Source: Phenylobacterium sp. (GTDB lineage: Bacteria > Pseudomonadota > Alphaproteobacteria > Caulobacterales > Caulobacteraceae). From it: a DNA stretch of 64,000 bases. Position numbers and translations under genes: made by a program. The notes under the pieces are model-generated. The model ran no database searches, was not told the DNA's origin, and saw nothing but the letters and a program-made list of their open reading frames with translations. The stretch is from NCBI RefSeq assembly GCF_004799515.1, contig NZ_SSMX01000036.1:87909-151908 (forward strand), read 5' to 3'. Every line of letters starts with the position of its first letter. Position 1 is the first letter of the stretch. Below are positions 1-11,070 of this stretch, piece by piece.

Positions 1-132
1 GCCGATGACCAGCGCAAGCCCCGCCGCCGGCAGGCTGTCGGGCCAAGTGACGGTGTAGATCACGGCGTGGGCACGGTCCTCGTCGAGCTCGAAATCGCGG
101 GGCCCCTCGATCGTCACGGTTTCCTGGCGCAT
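1..132 (-). CDS. hypothetical protein, N-terminal part only (runs off left edge)
   Basis: Minus-strand ATG at 132 opens MRQETVTIEGPRDFELDEDRAHAVIYTVTWPDSLPAAGLALVIG with no stop to the window edge. Confidence 0.5.
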   Translation of the reverse strand, partial: MRQETVTIEGPRDFELDEDRAHAVIYTVTWPDSLPAAGLALVIG

Positions 133-210
133 GCGCCGAAGCTGGTCGATTCACCTTAGGCCCTGGTTAACCACGTTTGCCCAAACTGCGCGGCGCACGT
201 GGAGGGGCGC

Positions 211-1004
211 ATGACTGGCAAGACGTGGCTGAGGATCGTCGACGCTTCCGGATTGGACGGGAAAACCCTGCGCGCCCTGGTCCGCGCCGAACTGGCGGAG
301 ACCTACGTCCTGCGGCTGCGCAATGCCGCGCCCAGCGGCGAGGCCCTGGCGTTCTGGCGCGACGTCGGCGAGGCGGTCGGCGTCTCCGCGGATGTTGCGG
401 AGGATAGCGTGACGGGCGAGCTGAAACCCGCGCCGGGCGCCTGATGGATGTGCGCTTCGAGCCGGACCGGCCCGACACCTACCGCCACCACAAGGTCGGC
501 CAGCCCCTGCACTCCGACGGCGCCTATGTGGCGCGCGCCCACTTCTGCGAGATCGCCCTGTTCTATCTCGAGCGCCAAGCGCGGACGGGCGGTGAAAGCC
601 TGTTCGTCGACGTTCCGGCCGTGGGCGCGCGGGCGCGCAGGTTGGCCCCGGCGCTCTATGAGGCCCTGACCACCTTGCCGGTGCGCTTCGGCAAGGCCGC
701 CGGCTCGGGCCACACCAGCACCATCCTGTTCGAGCAGGATGGCCGGCTGAAGATCAACTGGAACTACTTCCGCGTGCTGCCGGGCCAGGGCGCCGCGGTC
801 GACGCCCTGCGCGAAGACTTCCGGCAGTTCCTGGAGCGGATGATCGAGGACCGGGCGGTGGAGAGCTTCCGATTGGACGAGGGCGACGCCGTCTTCTTCC
901 GCGACGACCAGGTGCTGCACGGCCGGCGCGACTTCGCCGCCGAGCAGAGCGGCGACCGGCTGCTGTGGAAGACCTATTTCTCGCCGACCGCCCGGGCGGC
1001 CTAG
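211..1004 (+). pseudogene. TauD/TfdA-like Fe(II)/2OG dioxygenase, reading frame interrupted at about 442-446
   Basis: ORF 199-444 (SD ggaggg before ATG 211) and ORF 444-1004 are contiguous in different frames; joined product about 264 aa has HSDGAYV and a C-terminal FRDDQVLHGRRDF-type segment. Confidence 0.6.
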
Positions 1005-1005
1005 G

Positions 1006-1836
1006 TTGCGCGTTCCGCGCCGGGCGTTCGGCGGCTGCGGCGTCGAGCTGAGCGCGCTGGCGCTGGGGACCATGCGGCTCATGCCGCCGAAATTCGACGC
1101 CGACAGCGCGATGGCCTTGCTCACGCACCTGTCCGACCACGGCGTGACCAGCTTCCATGTCTCGGCGGAGTACGACAGCCATCCGTTCGTCAGCGACGCC
1201 CTGGCGGCGCTGCGCCGTGCGCGGCCGTCAGCGCCGATCGAGATCATCGCCAAGCTCGCCGCGCCGCACTTCGACGAGGACGGCTTCTCCGCGCAACGCC
1301 TGCGCGAGCGCGTCGAGGCGTTGCTGCAAGGCCTGCCGGCCGAACGCGTCGACGTGGTGCAATGGATGGCGCGCCACACACCCAACGAGGACGCACCGCG
1401 CCTGGCGGTGCTGGAGCGGGACCGGGACCTGATCGGCGAGGCGGCTGGACGGCTGAAGGCGGAGGGCAGGATCGGCGCTTTCGCGGTCTTCCCTTACAGC
1501 GAGCCCTTCCGCCGCGCGGTCCTGGCCGAGCCGTTCGTCGACGGCCTTGTCGACTACCTGAACGCCGGCGAGCTGGAGGCGGCGGACTGGCTGGACCGGT
1601 TGCGGGCGCGCGGGCAGGGGTTCGTCGCCATGCGCCCGCTGTTCGCGGGACAGTTGGCCCGCGATCCAGGCGGCGTCGATGCGGCCCTCAGCTTTCCCCT
1701 GCTGCATCCGGCGACCGCCGCCATGGTGGTCGGCCTGTCCGACATCCGCCAGGCCGACCAGGCGATCGCCGCGGCGTCGGAGACCGGGGCCGATCCGAAC
1801 GCCTTCCGCGAGGCAGTCTCTAATATTATCGTTTGA
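1006..1836 (+). CDS. aldo/keto reductase-like protein
   Basis: LSALALGTMRL N-terminus, AKR barrel-like pattern, TTG start directly after the upstream stop. Confidence 0.7.
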   Translation: MRVPRRAFGGCGVELSALALGTMRLMPPKFDADSAMALLTHLSDHGVTSFHVSAEYDSHPFVSDALAALRRARPSAPIEIIAKLAAPHFDEDGFSAQRLRERVEALLQGLPAERVDVVQWMARHTPNEDAPRLAVLERDRDLIGEAAGRLKAEGRIGAFAVFPYSEPFRRAVLAEPFVDGLVDYLNAGELEAADWLDRLRARGQGFVAMRPLFAGQLARDPGGVDAALSFPLLHPATAAMVVGLSDIRQADQAIAAASETGADPNAFREAVSNIIV

Positions 1837-1886
1837 CAGAAAGTATTTGATGCAAGACGTTAGGGCCATCCCTCAGGGAGACCGCC

Positions 1887-2480
1887 ATGGCGTCCATCGT
1901 CGACATCAGCCCGCCGCAGTCCGTCGCGCCTCCCAGCGTGCGCAAGATCCGCATCGCCAGTCGCGGTCTGGAATGGCTGTTCACGGGCCTACTCGCCGCC
2001 TTCATAACGCTGACCGCGGTCGGCTTCGGGGTGCTGTTCTTCTACCACGGCACGATGATCGCGTTCGGGCCGAAGGGTGGCGTCATCAGCACGGGACCGG
2101 TTCCCACCGGCTACCTCGCGCTGCGCGACTGGCGGTTCGACCAACGGCTCGCCTATGCACCCGTTTGGATCGCCAGGTCCTTCCCGACGATCGGGCTGTT
2201 CAGCTGCCTGCGGGGGCTTTTCCGGCTCTATGGCGACGCCGAGGTGTTCACGGAACGCACGGCGCGTCTGATCAGGTGGATGGGTATCTGGCTCGTCGCC
2301 GACGCGGTCGCGCCGCTGTTGTGCCACCTCGCGCTCAGCGCCACCGGCTACGAGATCGACAAGGCCTGGGCCCACATGACGAGCGTGCAGGAGGCGGTCC
2401 TGGGCGCCGTGGTCTTCGTCATCGCGCTCGTCATGCAGGCCGGCCACGAGATCGAGCAGGACCGCGAGGGATTCATCTGA
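1887..2480 (+). CDS. DUF2975-like multi-pass membrane protein
   Basis: About four hydrophobic segments; overlaps a small HTH gene, the usual DUF2975 arrangement. Confidence 0.65.
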   Translation: MASIVDISPPQSVAPPSVRKIRIASRGLEWLFTGLLAAFITLTAVGFGVLFFYHGTMIAFGPKGGVISTGPVPTGYLALRDWRFDQRLAYAPVWIARSFPTIGLFSCLRGLFRLYGDAEVFTERTARLIRWMGIWLVADAVAPLLCHLALSATGYEIDKAWAHMTSVQEAVLGAVVFVIALVMQAGHEIEQDREGFI

Positions 2481-2716
2481 TGGCCATCGTGATCCGCCTC
2501 GATGTGATGATGGCCAGGCGCAAGGTGCGCTCCAACGTGCTGGCCCGCGCCATCGGCATCACCGAGGCCAACCTGTCGCTGCTGAAGTCCGGCAAGGTGA
2601 AGGGGCTGCGCTTCTCGACGCTCGAAGCGATCTGCCGGGCGCTGGACTGCCAGCCGGGCGACATCCTGGAATTCGTGCCGGACGAGGGCGTCGAGGCCTT
2701 CCGCCAGGCGAGCTGA
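2480..2716 (+). CDS. XRE/Cro-CI-like HTH regulator (YozG-like)
   Basis: 78 aa MAIVIRLDVMMARRKVRSNVLARAIGITEANLSLLKSGKVKGLRFSTLEAICRALDCQPGDILEF; TGATG overlap with upstream gene. Confidence 0.85.
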   Translation: MAIVIRLDVMMARRKVRSNVLARAIGITEANLSLLKSGKVKGLRFSTLEAICRALDCQPGDILEFVPDEGVEAFRQAS

Positions 2717-2750
2717 TCCCACCCAAGGCTGACCAGATGGAGGAGGACCG

Positions 2751-3617
2751 ATGATCGGGCGAACGATGGCGCTTGCCTGCGGCTTGGCGCTGGCCCTGGC
2801 CGGCGCGGCGCGGGCGGAGATGGTCGATGTGGACGGCGGCCAGATCTACTACGAGACCTGCGGGCCCCAAGCTTCGGAGAAGGGCCCGCAGGCCATTGTC
2901 CTGATCCACGACGGGGTGATCAACTCCGCCAGCTTCGACGACATGTGGCCGATCCTCTGCAAGGACTTCCGCGTGGTCCGCTATGACCGGCGCGGCTACG
3001 GCAAGTCGCCGGCGGCCAAAGCGCCGTACGCGCCGCAGGAGGACCTGGCCGCGGTGATACGCGCGGCGAAGTTCGACCATGCGAGCCTGGTGGGCTTCTC
3101 CTTCGGCGGCGGTTTGGCGGTGAGCTATGCGATCCGGCATCCCGAACAGATCGACCGGCTCGTGATCTCCGGCGCTGCGCTCAACGGGTTCGAGCAGACC
3201 AAGCACTTCCGCGATCACATCACCCGCATCATGGCGCCGATGATCATCGGGAACTTCGACGCCGTGGTCGACAACGCCGCCAGGTCCGGCTGGGTCATGG
3301 CGCCAGGCCACGACGCAGCGAAGGCGGAGGCGTTGGCCATCCTGAAGGCCAGCCCGAAGGACCTGAGTCACCAGATGCGCGATCCCATCAAGGCCTGGCC
3401 GTCCGACCTGCCCCGCATGGGGGAGATCAAGGCGCCGACCCTGATCCTGATCGCCGACCACGACATCGCCGACAACCAGGCGGAATCCGGCGCGGCCCAG
3501 GCCCTGATCCCCGGCTCCCGGCGTATCGTCGTCGATGACGCCGGCCACCTGATGCAGCTGGAGCACCCCAAGGAGGTCGCTAAGCTGATCGCCGACTTCG
3601 TCCGCAAGGGTCGGTAG
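2751..3617 (+). CDS. alpha/beta hydrolase, exported
   Basis: Signal peptide; YDRRGYGKS, GFSFGGG nucleophile elbow, C-terminal DDAGHLMQLEHP. Confidence 0.85.
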   Translation: MIGRTMALACGLALALAGAARAEMVDVDGGQIYYETCGPQASEKGPQAIVLIHDGVINSASFDDMWPILCKDFRVVRYDRRGYGKSPAAKAPYAPQEDLAAVIRAAKFDHASLVGFSFGGGLAVSYAIRHPEQIDRLVISGAALNGFEQTKHFRDHITRIMAPMIIGNFDAVVDNAARSGWVMAPGHDAAKAEALAILKASPKDLSHQMRDPIKAWPSDLPRMGEIKAPTLILIADHDIADNQAESGAAQALIPGSRRIVVDDAGHLMQLEHPKEVAKLIADFVRKGR

Positions 3618-3668
3618 TCAGCAGCGCTTGCCGAACGGCGGCGAGACGGCTTTCATGCCGGCGGCGAG

Positions 3669-6017
3669 ATGTGCAACAGCGCGCCGCCGGGCAGGGAGGC
3701 CCATGCCGTGTCCGCCTATCGGGGCGTCCGCATCGCCGACTTCAGCCAGGGAACCGCCGGCCCGATGGCGGCGATGTTCCTGGGCGACTTCGAGGCCGAA
3801 GTGATCAAGGTCGAGCCAACCGGCGGTGAGCGGGGCCGCGATCATCCCGGCTATCACGCCTTCAACCGCAACAAGCGGGTCCTGACCCTGGACCTTGGGA
3901 CGCCCGCCGGCCTGGCCGCCGCCCGTGAGCTGATCGCCGGCGCCGACGTCGCCCTGTTCAGCGAGCCGCCGGGCCGCCTCGAAGCGTTGGGCCTCGATGC
4001 GACGAGCTTGCGGGCCGACCAGCCGGGCCTGATCCACGCCTGGATGCCGCCCTACGGCGTCACCGGCGCCTGGAGCCAGCTGCCGCCGCACCACAGCCTG
4101 CTGAGCGCGCTCTCCGGCGTCGCCTTCCGGCAGGGCGCCTACGGCGACCAGCCGATCCATCTGGTCCTGCCGCTGATCTGGTACGGGCAGGGCGTGCTGG
4201 GCGCCTCGGCCATCGGCGCGGCCCTCTTGGAGCGCCAACGCAGCGGCCAGGGCCAGGCGGTGGTGGTGAGCGGCCTCAACGCGCTTTCGGAGGTGTCCGG
4301 CCCGGTGCGGGTGCTGGCCGCGCCGCCCCTGCCGCGGGGCCAGCCGCTGGGCGCATCGCCCAGCTACCGGCTCTACCAGTGCGGCGACGGCCAGTGGTTC
4401 TTCCTGGGCTGTCTGTTCGCCAACTTCTATCTGAAGTGCTTCGAAGCGGTGGGCATCGCCGACCGCTGGGACGAGCTGGCGCTGGACCCCTTGCTTGCTC
4501 GCGACACCCTGATGAGCCTCTTCCGCGCGCGCCCGCGCACCGAGTGGCTGCAGGTGCTGCAGGACCACGGCGTGCCGTGCGCGCCGGTGGGGCCGCGCGA
4601 GGCCTGGTTCGCCGGCGAGGCGGTGGCCAATGGCGATTTGCGCACGACGCTCATTCATCCGAGGCTGGGTGATGTCGCCGTCCCCGCGCCGCCCGCGCGG
4701 CTCAGCGGGACCCCGGCCTCGATCCGCCATCTCGCCCAGCCCATCGCCGCGCCGCCCGCCTGGGCGTCGCGCCCCCCGCCGGCCGCGAGCGGGGAGGCTG
4801 AGGCCGCCGCGCCCCTGGACGGAATCCGCGTCCTCGACCTGGGCACGGTGATCGCCGGAGCCCATGCGGGCGGGGTGCTGGCCAATCTCGGCGCCGATGT
4901 CGTCAAGATCGAACCGGTGGAGGGCGATCCGTTCCGCTCCGACGGCGGCGGCTTCCTGGCCTACAACCGCGGCAAGCGGGGCCTGGGTCTCGACCTGAAG
5001 CAGCCGGCGGGCCGGGAGCTGTTCTACGATGTCGTGCGCCAGGCCGATGTGGTGCTGGACAACTACCGGTTCGGGGTGCGGGCGCGGCTGGGCATCGATT
5101 ATGCGACGCTGAAGGCCATCAATCCGCGCATCGTCTCCTGCTCGATCAACGCCTATGGCGACAAGGGCCCGCGCGCGGCCCTGCCGGGGTTCGATCCGCT
5201 GCTGCAGGCGGAGGGCGGCATGCAGCAGGGGCAGGGCGGAGACGACGAGCCGATCCTGCACACCATCCCGGTGAACGACGTGGCGACGGCGGCCGTGGTC
5301 TCCATGGCCGTGGTGGCGGCGTTGAACGCCCGGATGCGCACCGGCGAGGGCCAGGAGATCGTCACCAGCCTGATGGCCCAGAGCCTGACCTTCCAGTTGG
5401 CCGAGGTGGTCGACTACGCCGGACGGCCGCCCAACGATCTCGGCGGCCGCGACTGCCTGGGACCGCGGGCGCTGCACCGCTTCTACCAGTGCGCCGACGG
5501 TTGGCTGGCCCTGGTCTGCGATACGCCTGAAGCCGCCCGGGGCCTGGCCGGGGTGCTGGGTCTGGAGGTCGGCGACGCTCCGCTGGCCGCGCCTCGCGAT
5601 GGGCCGCTGGCCGGCGCGATCGCCCGCGCCCTGATCGTCCGCCCGCGCGACGCGGCGGTGCAGGCCTTGCTGGCCGCCGGCGTCGCCGCCGCGCCGGCCC
5701 TCCGCGCCGCCGAGGCCATGGAGAGCGACTGGCTGTGGGAGAACCGGGCGCTGGAGATCTGGCGCCACCCGCGGCTGGGCGACGTCTGTGGCGTGCGCAG
5801 CTACGCCGACTTTTCCCGCACGCCCGCCGGCTTCCGGCGGCCGACGCCGGACCTGGGCGAGCAGTCTTCGGCCATCCTGCGCGAGCTGGGCGTGGCCGAG
5901 GACCGCATCGCAGGCCTCCTGGCGACCGGGGCGATCTTCGAGCCGGTTCACATCGATCCCGCCCGCGCCAAGTCGGCCCGCGCCGGCAACGACAACGCTG
6001 CGCTTTCGGTGCAATAG
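3669..6017 (+). CDS. tandem CaiB/BaiF family CoA-transferase fusion (782 aa)
   Basis: Two class III CoA-transferase units: GVRIADFSQGTAGPMAAMFLGDFEAEVIKVEP and GIRVLDLGTVIAGAHAGGVLANLGADVVKIEP. Confidence 0.88.
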   Translation: MCNSAPPGREAHAVSAYRGVRIADFSQGTAGPMAAMFLGDFEAEVIKVEPTGGERGRDHPGYHAFNRNKRVLTLDLGTPAGLAAARELIAGADVALFSEPPGRLEALGLDATSLRADQPGLIHAWMPPYGVTGAWSQLPPHHSLLSALSGVAFRQGAYGDQPIHLVLPLIWYGQGVLGASAIGAALLERQRSGQGQAVVVSGLNALSEVSGPVRVLAAPPLPRGQPLGASPSYRLYQCGDGQWFFLGCLFANFYLKCFEAVGIADRWDELALDPLLARDTLMSLFRARPRTEWLQVLQDHGVPCAPVGPREAWFAGEAVANGDLRTTLIHPRLGDVAVPAPPARLSGTPASIRHLAQPIAAPPAWASRPPPAASGEAEAAAPLDGIRVLDLGTVIAGAHAGGVLANLGADVVKIEPVEGDPFRSDGGGFLAYNRGKRGLGLDLKQPAGRELFYDVVRQADVVLDNYRFGVRARLGIDYATLKAINPRIVSCSINAYGDKGPRAALPGFDPLLQAEGGMQQGQGGDDEPILHTIPVNDVATAAVVSMAVVAALNARMRTGEGQEIVTSLMAQSLTFQLAEVVDYAGRPPNDLGGRDCLGPRALHRFYQCADGWLALVCDTPEAARGLAGVLGLEVGDAPLAAPRDGPLAGAIARALIVRPRDAAVQALLAAGVAAAPALRAAEAMESDWLWENRALEIWRHPRLGDVCGVRSYADFSRTPAGFRRPTPDLGEQSSAILRELGVAEDRIAGLLATGAIFEPVHIDPARAKSARAGNDNAALSVQ

Positions 6018-6053
6018 GAACGGTAACGCTGACCAGCGCCGGGGTCCTGAACC

Positions 6054-6836
6054 GTGGACTTGATCGATCTTGTCGCGCGCGAAGCGCCGCTGCCCCTGGT
6101 GGGGGGCGGTGGCCTGATCGCCCTGGTTCTCGCCTGCGAGCTGGGTGCGGCGGCGCGCCGTAGGGGTCCGGCCGCGCCGGGTGAACATGGCGTCGCGGAC
6201 GATGGGAATATCCTGGCCGCCGTCCTGGGGCTTCTCGGGCTGCTCTTGGCGTTCACCTTCAACCTCGCCCTGGACCGGCACGAAACCCGGCGCGCGCTGG
6301 TGGTCGCCGAAGCCAATGACCTGGGCACCGCCTATCTCCGCACAGCTTTGCTGGATGATCCGGCGGCGTTGCGTCAGGACCTTCGGGCTTACGCACAGGC
6401 GCGGCTGAGCTACGGTCTGGCCGCGGCCGGGCCAGCGCAAGACGCCGCCGCCGCGCGGGCGGACGCCTTGCAAGCCACGGTCTGGCGCGACGCGACGGCG
6501 GCTCTGGCGTCGTTGCGCACCACGCCCGTATCGGGCCTGGTCCTGGCGCCGATCAACGAGGCCTTCGACACCGCCTCCAAGCGCAAATCCGCCTTGGCCG
6601 CGCGTCTGCCGACCGCCGTGGTGGGGACCCTGGCGCTCTATTCGCTGATCGCGGCGGGCATGCTGGGCTACACTGCGGCCGGCGCCGGCCGGCGCTCACG
6701 CGTCACCTCGACCCTGCTGTTCATGCTGCTGACCCTGGCGATCTGCCTGATCCTCGACCTGGACCGGGCGCGCAGCGGGATGATCCAGGTGCCGCAGACG
6801 CCGATGGCTGACGTCATTGCGGCCATGCGACCGTAA
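6054..6836 (+). CDS. DUF4239-like membrane protein
   Basis: LGLLLAFTFNLALDRHETRRALVVAEANDLGTAYLRT motif and terminal TM helices; GTG start. Confidence 0.65.
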   Translation: MDLIDLVAREAPLPLVGGGGLIALVLACELGAAARRRGPAAPGEHGVADDGNILAAVLGLLGLLLAFTFNLALDRHETRRALVVAEANDLGTAYLRTALLDDPAALRQDLRAYAQARLSYGLAAAGPAQDAAAARADALQATVWRDATAALASLRTTPVSGLVLAPINEAFDTASKRKSALAARLPTAVVGTLALYSLIAAGMLGYTAAGAGRRSRVTSTLLFMLLTLAICLILDLDRARSGMIQVPQTPMADVIAAMRP

Positions 6837-6878
6837 GCCGGTCTCGCGCCGGCTGGCCGGTGCGGCTATACCGCCTGC

Positions 6879-7301
6879 ATGATCGGCAAATTGAACCATG
6901 TGGGCGTCGCCACGCCCTCCATCGAAGCCTCGGTGAAGATGTACCGTGAGGTGCTGGGCGTCAGCGACATCGGCGAGCGCTTCGCCCTGCCCGAGCAGGG
7001 TGTCTGGGTCTGCTTCGTCAACCTGCCCAACAGCCAGATCGAACTGATCGAGCCTTACGGGGATGCGTCCCCGATCGCGGCCTTCCTGGAGAAGAATCCC
7101 AAAGGCGGCCAGCACCACGTCTGCTTCGAGGTGCCGGACATCCTGGAGGCCCGCGACGCCATGCGGGCCAAGGGCGCGACGGTGCTGGGAACCGGCGAGC
7201 CGCGCATCGGCGCCCACGGCGTGCCGGTGATCTTCGTCCACCCGAAGGACATGGGCGGGGTGCTCGTCGAACTGATGGCCGAACCGAAGGGCGCGCACTG
7301 A
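6879..7301 (+). CDS. mce: methylmalonyl-CoA epimerase (VOC family)
   Basis: LNHVGVATPSIEASVKMYREVLG... HHVCFEVPDI... FVHPKDMGGVLVELME-like pattern. Confidence 0.9.
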   Translation: MIGKLNHVGVATPSIEASVKMYREVLGVSDIGERFALPEQGVWVCFVNLPNSQIELIEPYGDASPIAAFLEKNPKGGQHHVCFEVPDILEARDAMRAKGATVLGTGEPRIGAHGVPVIFVHPKDMGGVLVELMAEPKGAH

Positions 7302-7558
7302 TGGGCGGCCCGATCACCCTCATCGCCATCTACCTGACCATCTGGTGGACGGTGCTGTTCGTCGTCCTGCCGCTGGGCGTGGTGAGCCGCGCCGACGCCG
7401 GCCTGCCCAACGACGGCTCCGACCCCGGCGCGCCGGTAGACCCCAAGCTGAAGAAGAAATTCATCACCACCACCTGGGTCTCGGCCATCGTCTTCGCCAT
7501 CCTGTGGCTGGTGATCCACTTCAGGCTCATCGACCTGTCGCGCCTGCCGCACGGCTGA
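7301..7558 (+). CDS. DUF1467 family membrane protein
   Basis: Two TM segments, IYLTIWWTVLFVVLPLGV; overlaps mce stop. Confidence 0.75.
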   Translation: MGGPITLIAIYLTIWWTVLFVVLPLGVVSRADAGLPNDGSDPGAPVDPKLKKKFITTTWVSAIVFAILWLVIHFRLIDLSRLPHG

Positions 7559-7629
7559 CGCGTTGCCAAGGCTAGCGGGCGAAGGCTATCAGGGCCGTCC
7601 GCTCACGGTTCTGTCGAAAGCCTAAGATC

Positions 7630-8949
7630 ATGCGCCTGTCGCGCTACTTCATGCCCACCCTGCGCGAGGCGCCCGCCGACGCCCAGATCGTCTCCCACCA
7701 GCTGATGCTGCGCGCCGGCCTGATCCGGCAGGAAGCGGCCGGCATCTACGCCTGGCTGCCGCTGGGCCTGAAGGTGCTGAAGAAGATCGAGCAGATCGTC
7801 CGCGAGGAAATGGACCGGGCCGGCGCCATCGAGGTCCTGCTGCCCACCCTGCAGCTCGCCGACCTGTGGCGCGAGAGCGGCCGCTACGACGACTACGGCG
7901 ATGAGATGCTGCGCATCAAGGACCGCCACGACCGCGACCTGCTCTACGGCCCCACGGCGGAAGAGGTGATCACCGAGATCTTCCGGGCGTTTGTGAAGTC
8001 CTACAAGGACTTGCCGAAGAACCTTTACAACATCCAGTGGAAGTTCCGCGACGAGCGCCGGCCCCGCTTCGGGGTGATGCGCGGCCGCGAGTTCCTGATG
8101 AAGGACGCCTACAGCTTCGATATCGACGAGGCGGCGGCGCGCAAGTCCTACAACCGCATGTTCCTGGCCTATCTGAACATCTATGCGCGGCTGGGATTGA
8201 AGGCGATCCCGGTGAAGGCCGACCCCGGCCCGATCGGCGGCGACCTCTCCCACGAGTTCATCATCCTGGCCGACACCGGCGAGAGCGAGGTCTTCGCCCA
8301 CGGCGACCTCGTCGAAATGGGCGCGCCAGGCCCCGACATCGACTGGGACGGCGACCTGGAGCCCTTGGTGACCCAGCGCTCGCGCCTCTACGCCGCCTCC
8401 GACGAGATGCATGACGCCGCCCGCTTCGAGGCCGAGGTTCCCGAGGCCAAGCGGATGACCGCGCGCGGCATCGAGGTCGGCCACATTTTCTACTTCGGTG
8501 AGAAGTACTCCAAGCCCATGAAGGCGCTGGTCACGGGCCCGGACGGCAAGGACGCCCCGATCCATGGCGGGTCCTATGGCGTCGGTGTCTCGCGCCTGGT
8601 GGGGGGGATCATCGAGGCCAGTCACGATGACGCCGGCATCATCTGGCCGGACGCCGTCGCGCCCTTCGGTGTGGCGGTCGTCAACCTGCGGGTCGGCGAC
8701 GCGGCTTGCGACGAAGTCTCCGAGCGGGCCTACAAGGCCCTGGGCGAGTTCGGCAAGGAGCCGCTCTACGACGACCGCGACGACCGGCCCGGCGCGAAGT
8801 TCGCCAGCCTCGACCTGGTCGGTATCCCCTGGCAGCTGATCGTTGGCCCCAAGGGCGTCGCGGAAGGCGTCGTCGAGATCAAGCGCCGCGCCACCGGCGA
8901 ACGCCAGACCCTGCCGCTCGAAGCCGCGCTGAAGGTGATCGCCGAGTGA
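7630..8949 (+). CDS. proS: prolyl-tRNA synthetase
   Basis: [46 protein letters not shown]; class II motifs, [28 protein letters not shown]. Confidence 0.96.
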   Translation: MRLSRYFMPTLREAPADAQIVSHQLMLRAGLIRQEAAGIYAWLPLGLKVLKKIEQIVREEMDRAGAIEVLLPTLQLADLWRESGRYDDYGDEMLRIKDRHDRDLLYGPTAEEVITEIFRAFVKSYKDLPKNLYNIQWKFRDERRPRFGVMRGREFLMKDAYSFDIDEAAARKSYNRMFLAYLNIYARLGLKAIPVKADPGPIGGDLSHEFIILADTGESEVFAHGDLVEMGAPGPDIDWDGDLEPLVTQRSRLYAASDEMHDAARFEAEVPEAKRMTARGIEVGHIFYFGEKYSKPMKALVTGPDGKDAPIHGGSYGVGVSRLVGGIIEASHDDAGIIWPDAVAPFGVAVVNLRVGDAACDEVSERAYKALGEFGKEPLYDDRDDRPGAKFASLDLVGIPWQLIVGPKGVAEGVVEIKRRATGERQTLPLEAALKVIAE

Positions 8950-8971
8950 GCGATCAGACGAGCACGCCGGC

Positions 8972-10253
8972 ATGAGCGACCTCGCCTCGACGCGCGCCGC
9001 GCCGTTCGGCCTCTGGGAGCGGATGCTGGCTGGCCGCTACCTGCGCGCCAAGCGCAGCGAGGGCGGGGTGGCGCTGATCTCGATCATCTCCTTCACCGGC
9101 ATCACCCTGGCCGTGGCCGTGCTGATCATCGTCATGTCGGTGATGAACGGGTTCCGCTCCGAGCTGCTGGGCAAGATCCTGGGTTTCAACGGCCACGCCT
9201 TCGTCACCGGCGGCCTCTTGGACAACGCCGCGATGCGGGAGACCGCGGTCCAGCAGATCGCCAAGGTCCCCGGCGTCACCCAGGCCTTCCCGGTCGTCGA
9301 CGCCCAGGCCATCGCCATGGGGCCGAACCAGGTCACCGGCGCCATGGTCCGCGGCCTGACGCCTAAGGATCTCAACGCCACGCGCATCGTCGCGGGCAAC
9401 ATCACCAAGGGCAGCCTGCGCGGCTTCGGCGAGGGCGACTTCGGTGGCAACACCGTGGTGGTGGGCGAGCGGCTCGCCGAGCAGCTAGGGGTCAAGGTGG
9501 GCGACGACGTCACCCTGATCTCGCCCTCCGGCGGCGCCACGGCCTTCGGCGGCACGCCGCTGCAGAAGTCCTACGTCGTAGGCGCGCTCTTCAGCGCCGG
9601 CATGAGCCAGTACGACCAGGCCTACATCTTCATGCCGCTGGAGCAGGCCCAGCTGTTCTTCGGGCGCGAGGGCACGGTGGACGCCATCGAGATCCGCGTG
9701 TCCGACCCGGACAAGGCCCCGCAGCTCAAGCCCGCCATCCAGCGCGCCGCCGGCCCCACGGCCCTGGTCGCCGACTGGACCCAGCGCGACGCCTCCTATT
9801 GGGGCGCGCTGAAGGTCGAGCGCAACGTCATGCGGCTGATCCTGATGCTGCTGGTGGTGATCGCGGCGCTGAACATCATCTCCAGCCTGGTCATGCTCGT
9901 TAAGAACAAGGGCCGCGACATCGCCATCCTGCGCACCATGGGCGCGGGGCAGGGCTCGATCCTGCGGATCTTCGTCATGGCCGGGGGCGCGATCGGGGCG
10001 CTGGGCACGGCGGCGGGGCTGGCGCTGGGGGCGCTGGTCTCGATCTACATCGACCCGATCCAACGGGTCGTCGAGGCGGTGACCGGCCAGGCGGTGTTCT
10101 CGTCCGACGTCTATTTCCTGAGCCGCTTGCCGGCCAAGGTCGACTGGCTGGAGGTGACCATCATCGTCAGCTTCTCGCTGGCCGCCTCGCTGCTCTGCAC
10201 CCTGCCGCCGGCCTGGCGGGCCTCGCGCCTCGATCCGGTGGAGGCGCTTCGCT

Positions 10254-10261
<8 letters not shown>
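8972..10261 (+). CDS. lipoprotein-releasing ABC transporter permease (LolC/LolE family)
   Basis: N-terminal TM, large periplasmic domain, C-terminal MacB/FtsX-like TM domain; overlaps lolD. Confidence 0.93.
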
Positions 10262-10952
<691 letters not shown>

Positions 10953-11070
10953 GGCCAAAAAAGAAGCGAACCTGTTGTAAGGAGAGCTCTTTCCGCGCCC
11001 TCCGGTAGAGCCTATCCTAGGCTTGGGACGCTAACCGTTGGCCGTAAGGCCTCGGCCTCTGTTGGAGGTC

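Noticed and set aside
3618-6473. 951-aa minus-strand ORF opposite the CoA-transferase fusion
   Set aside because: Same GC-driven shadow pattern; plus-strand CaiB/BaiF motifs are unambiguous
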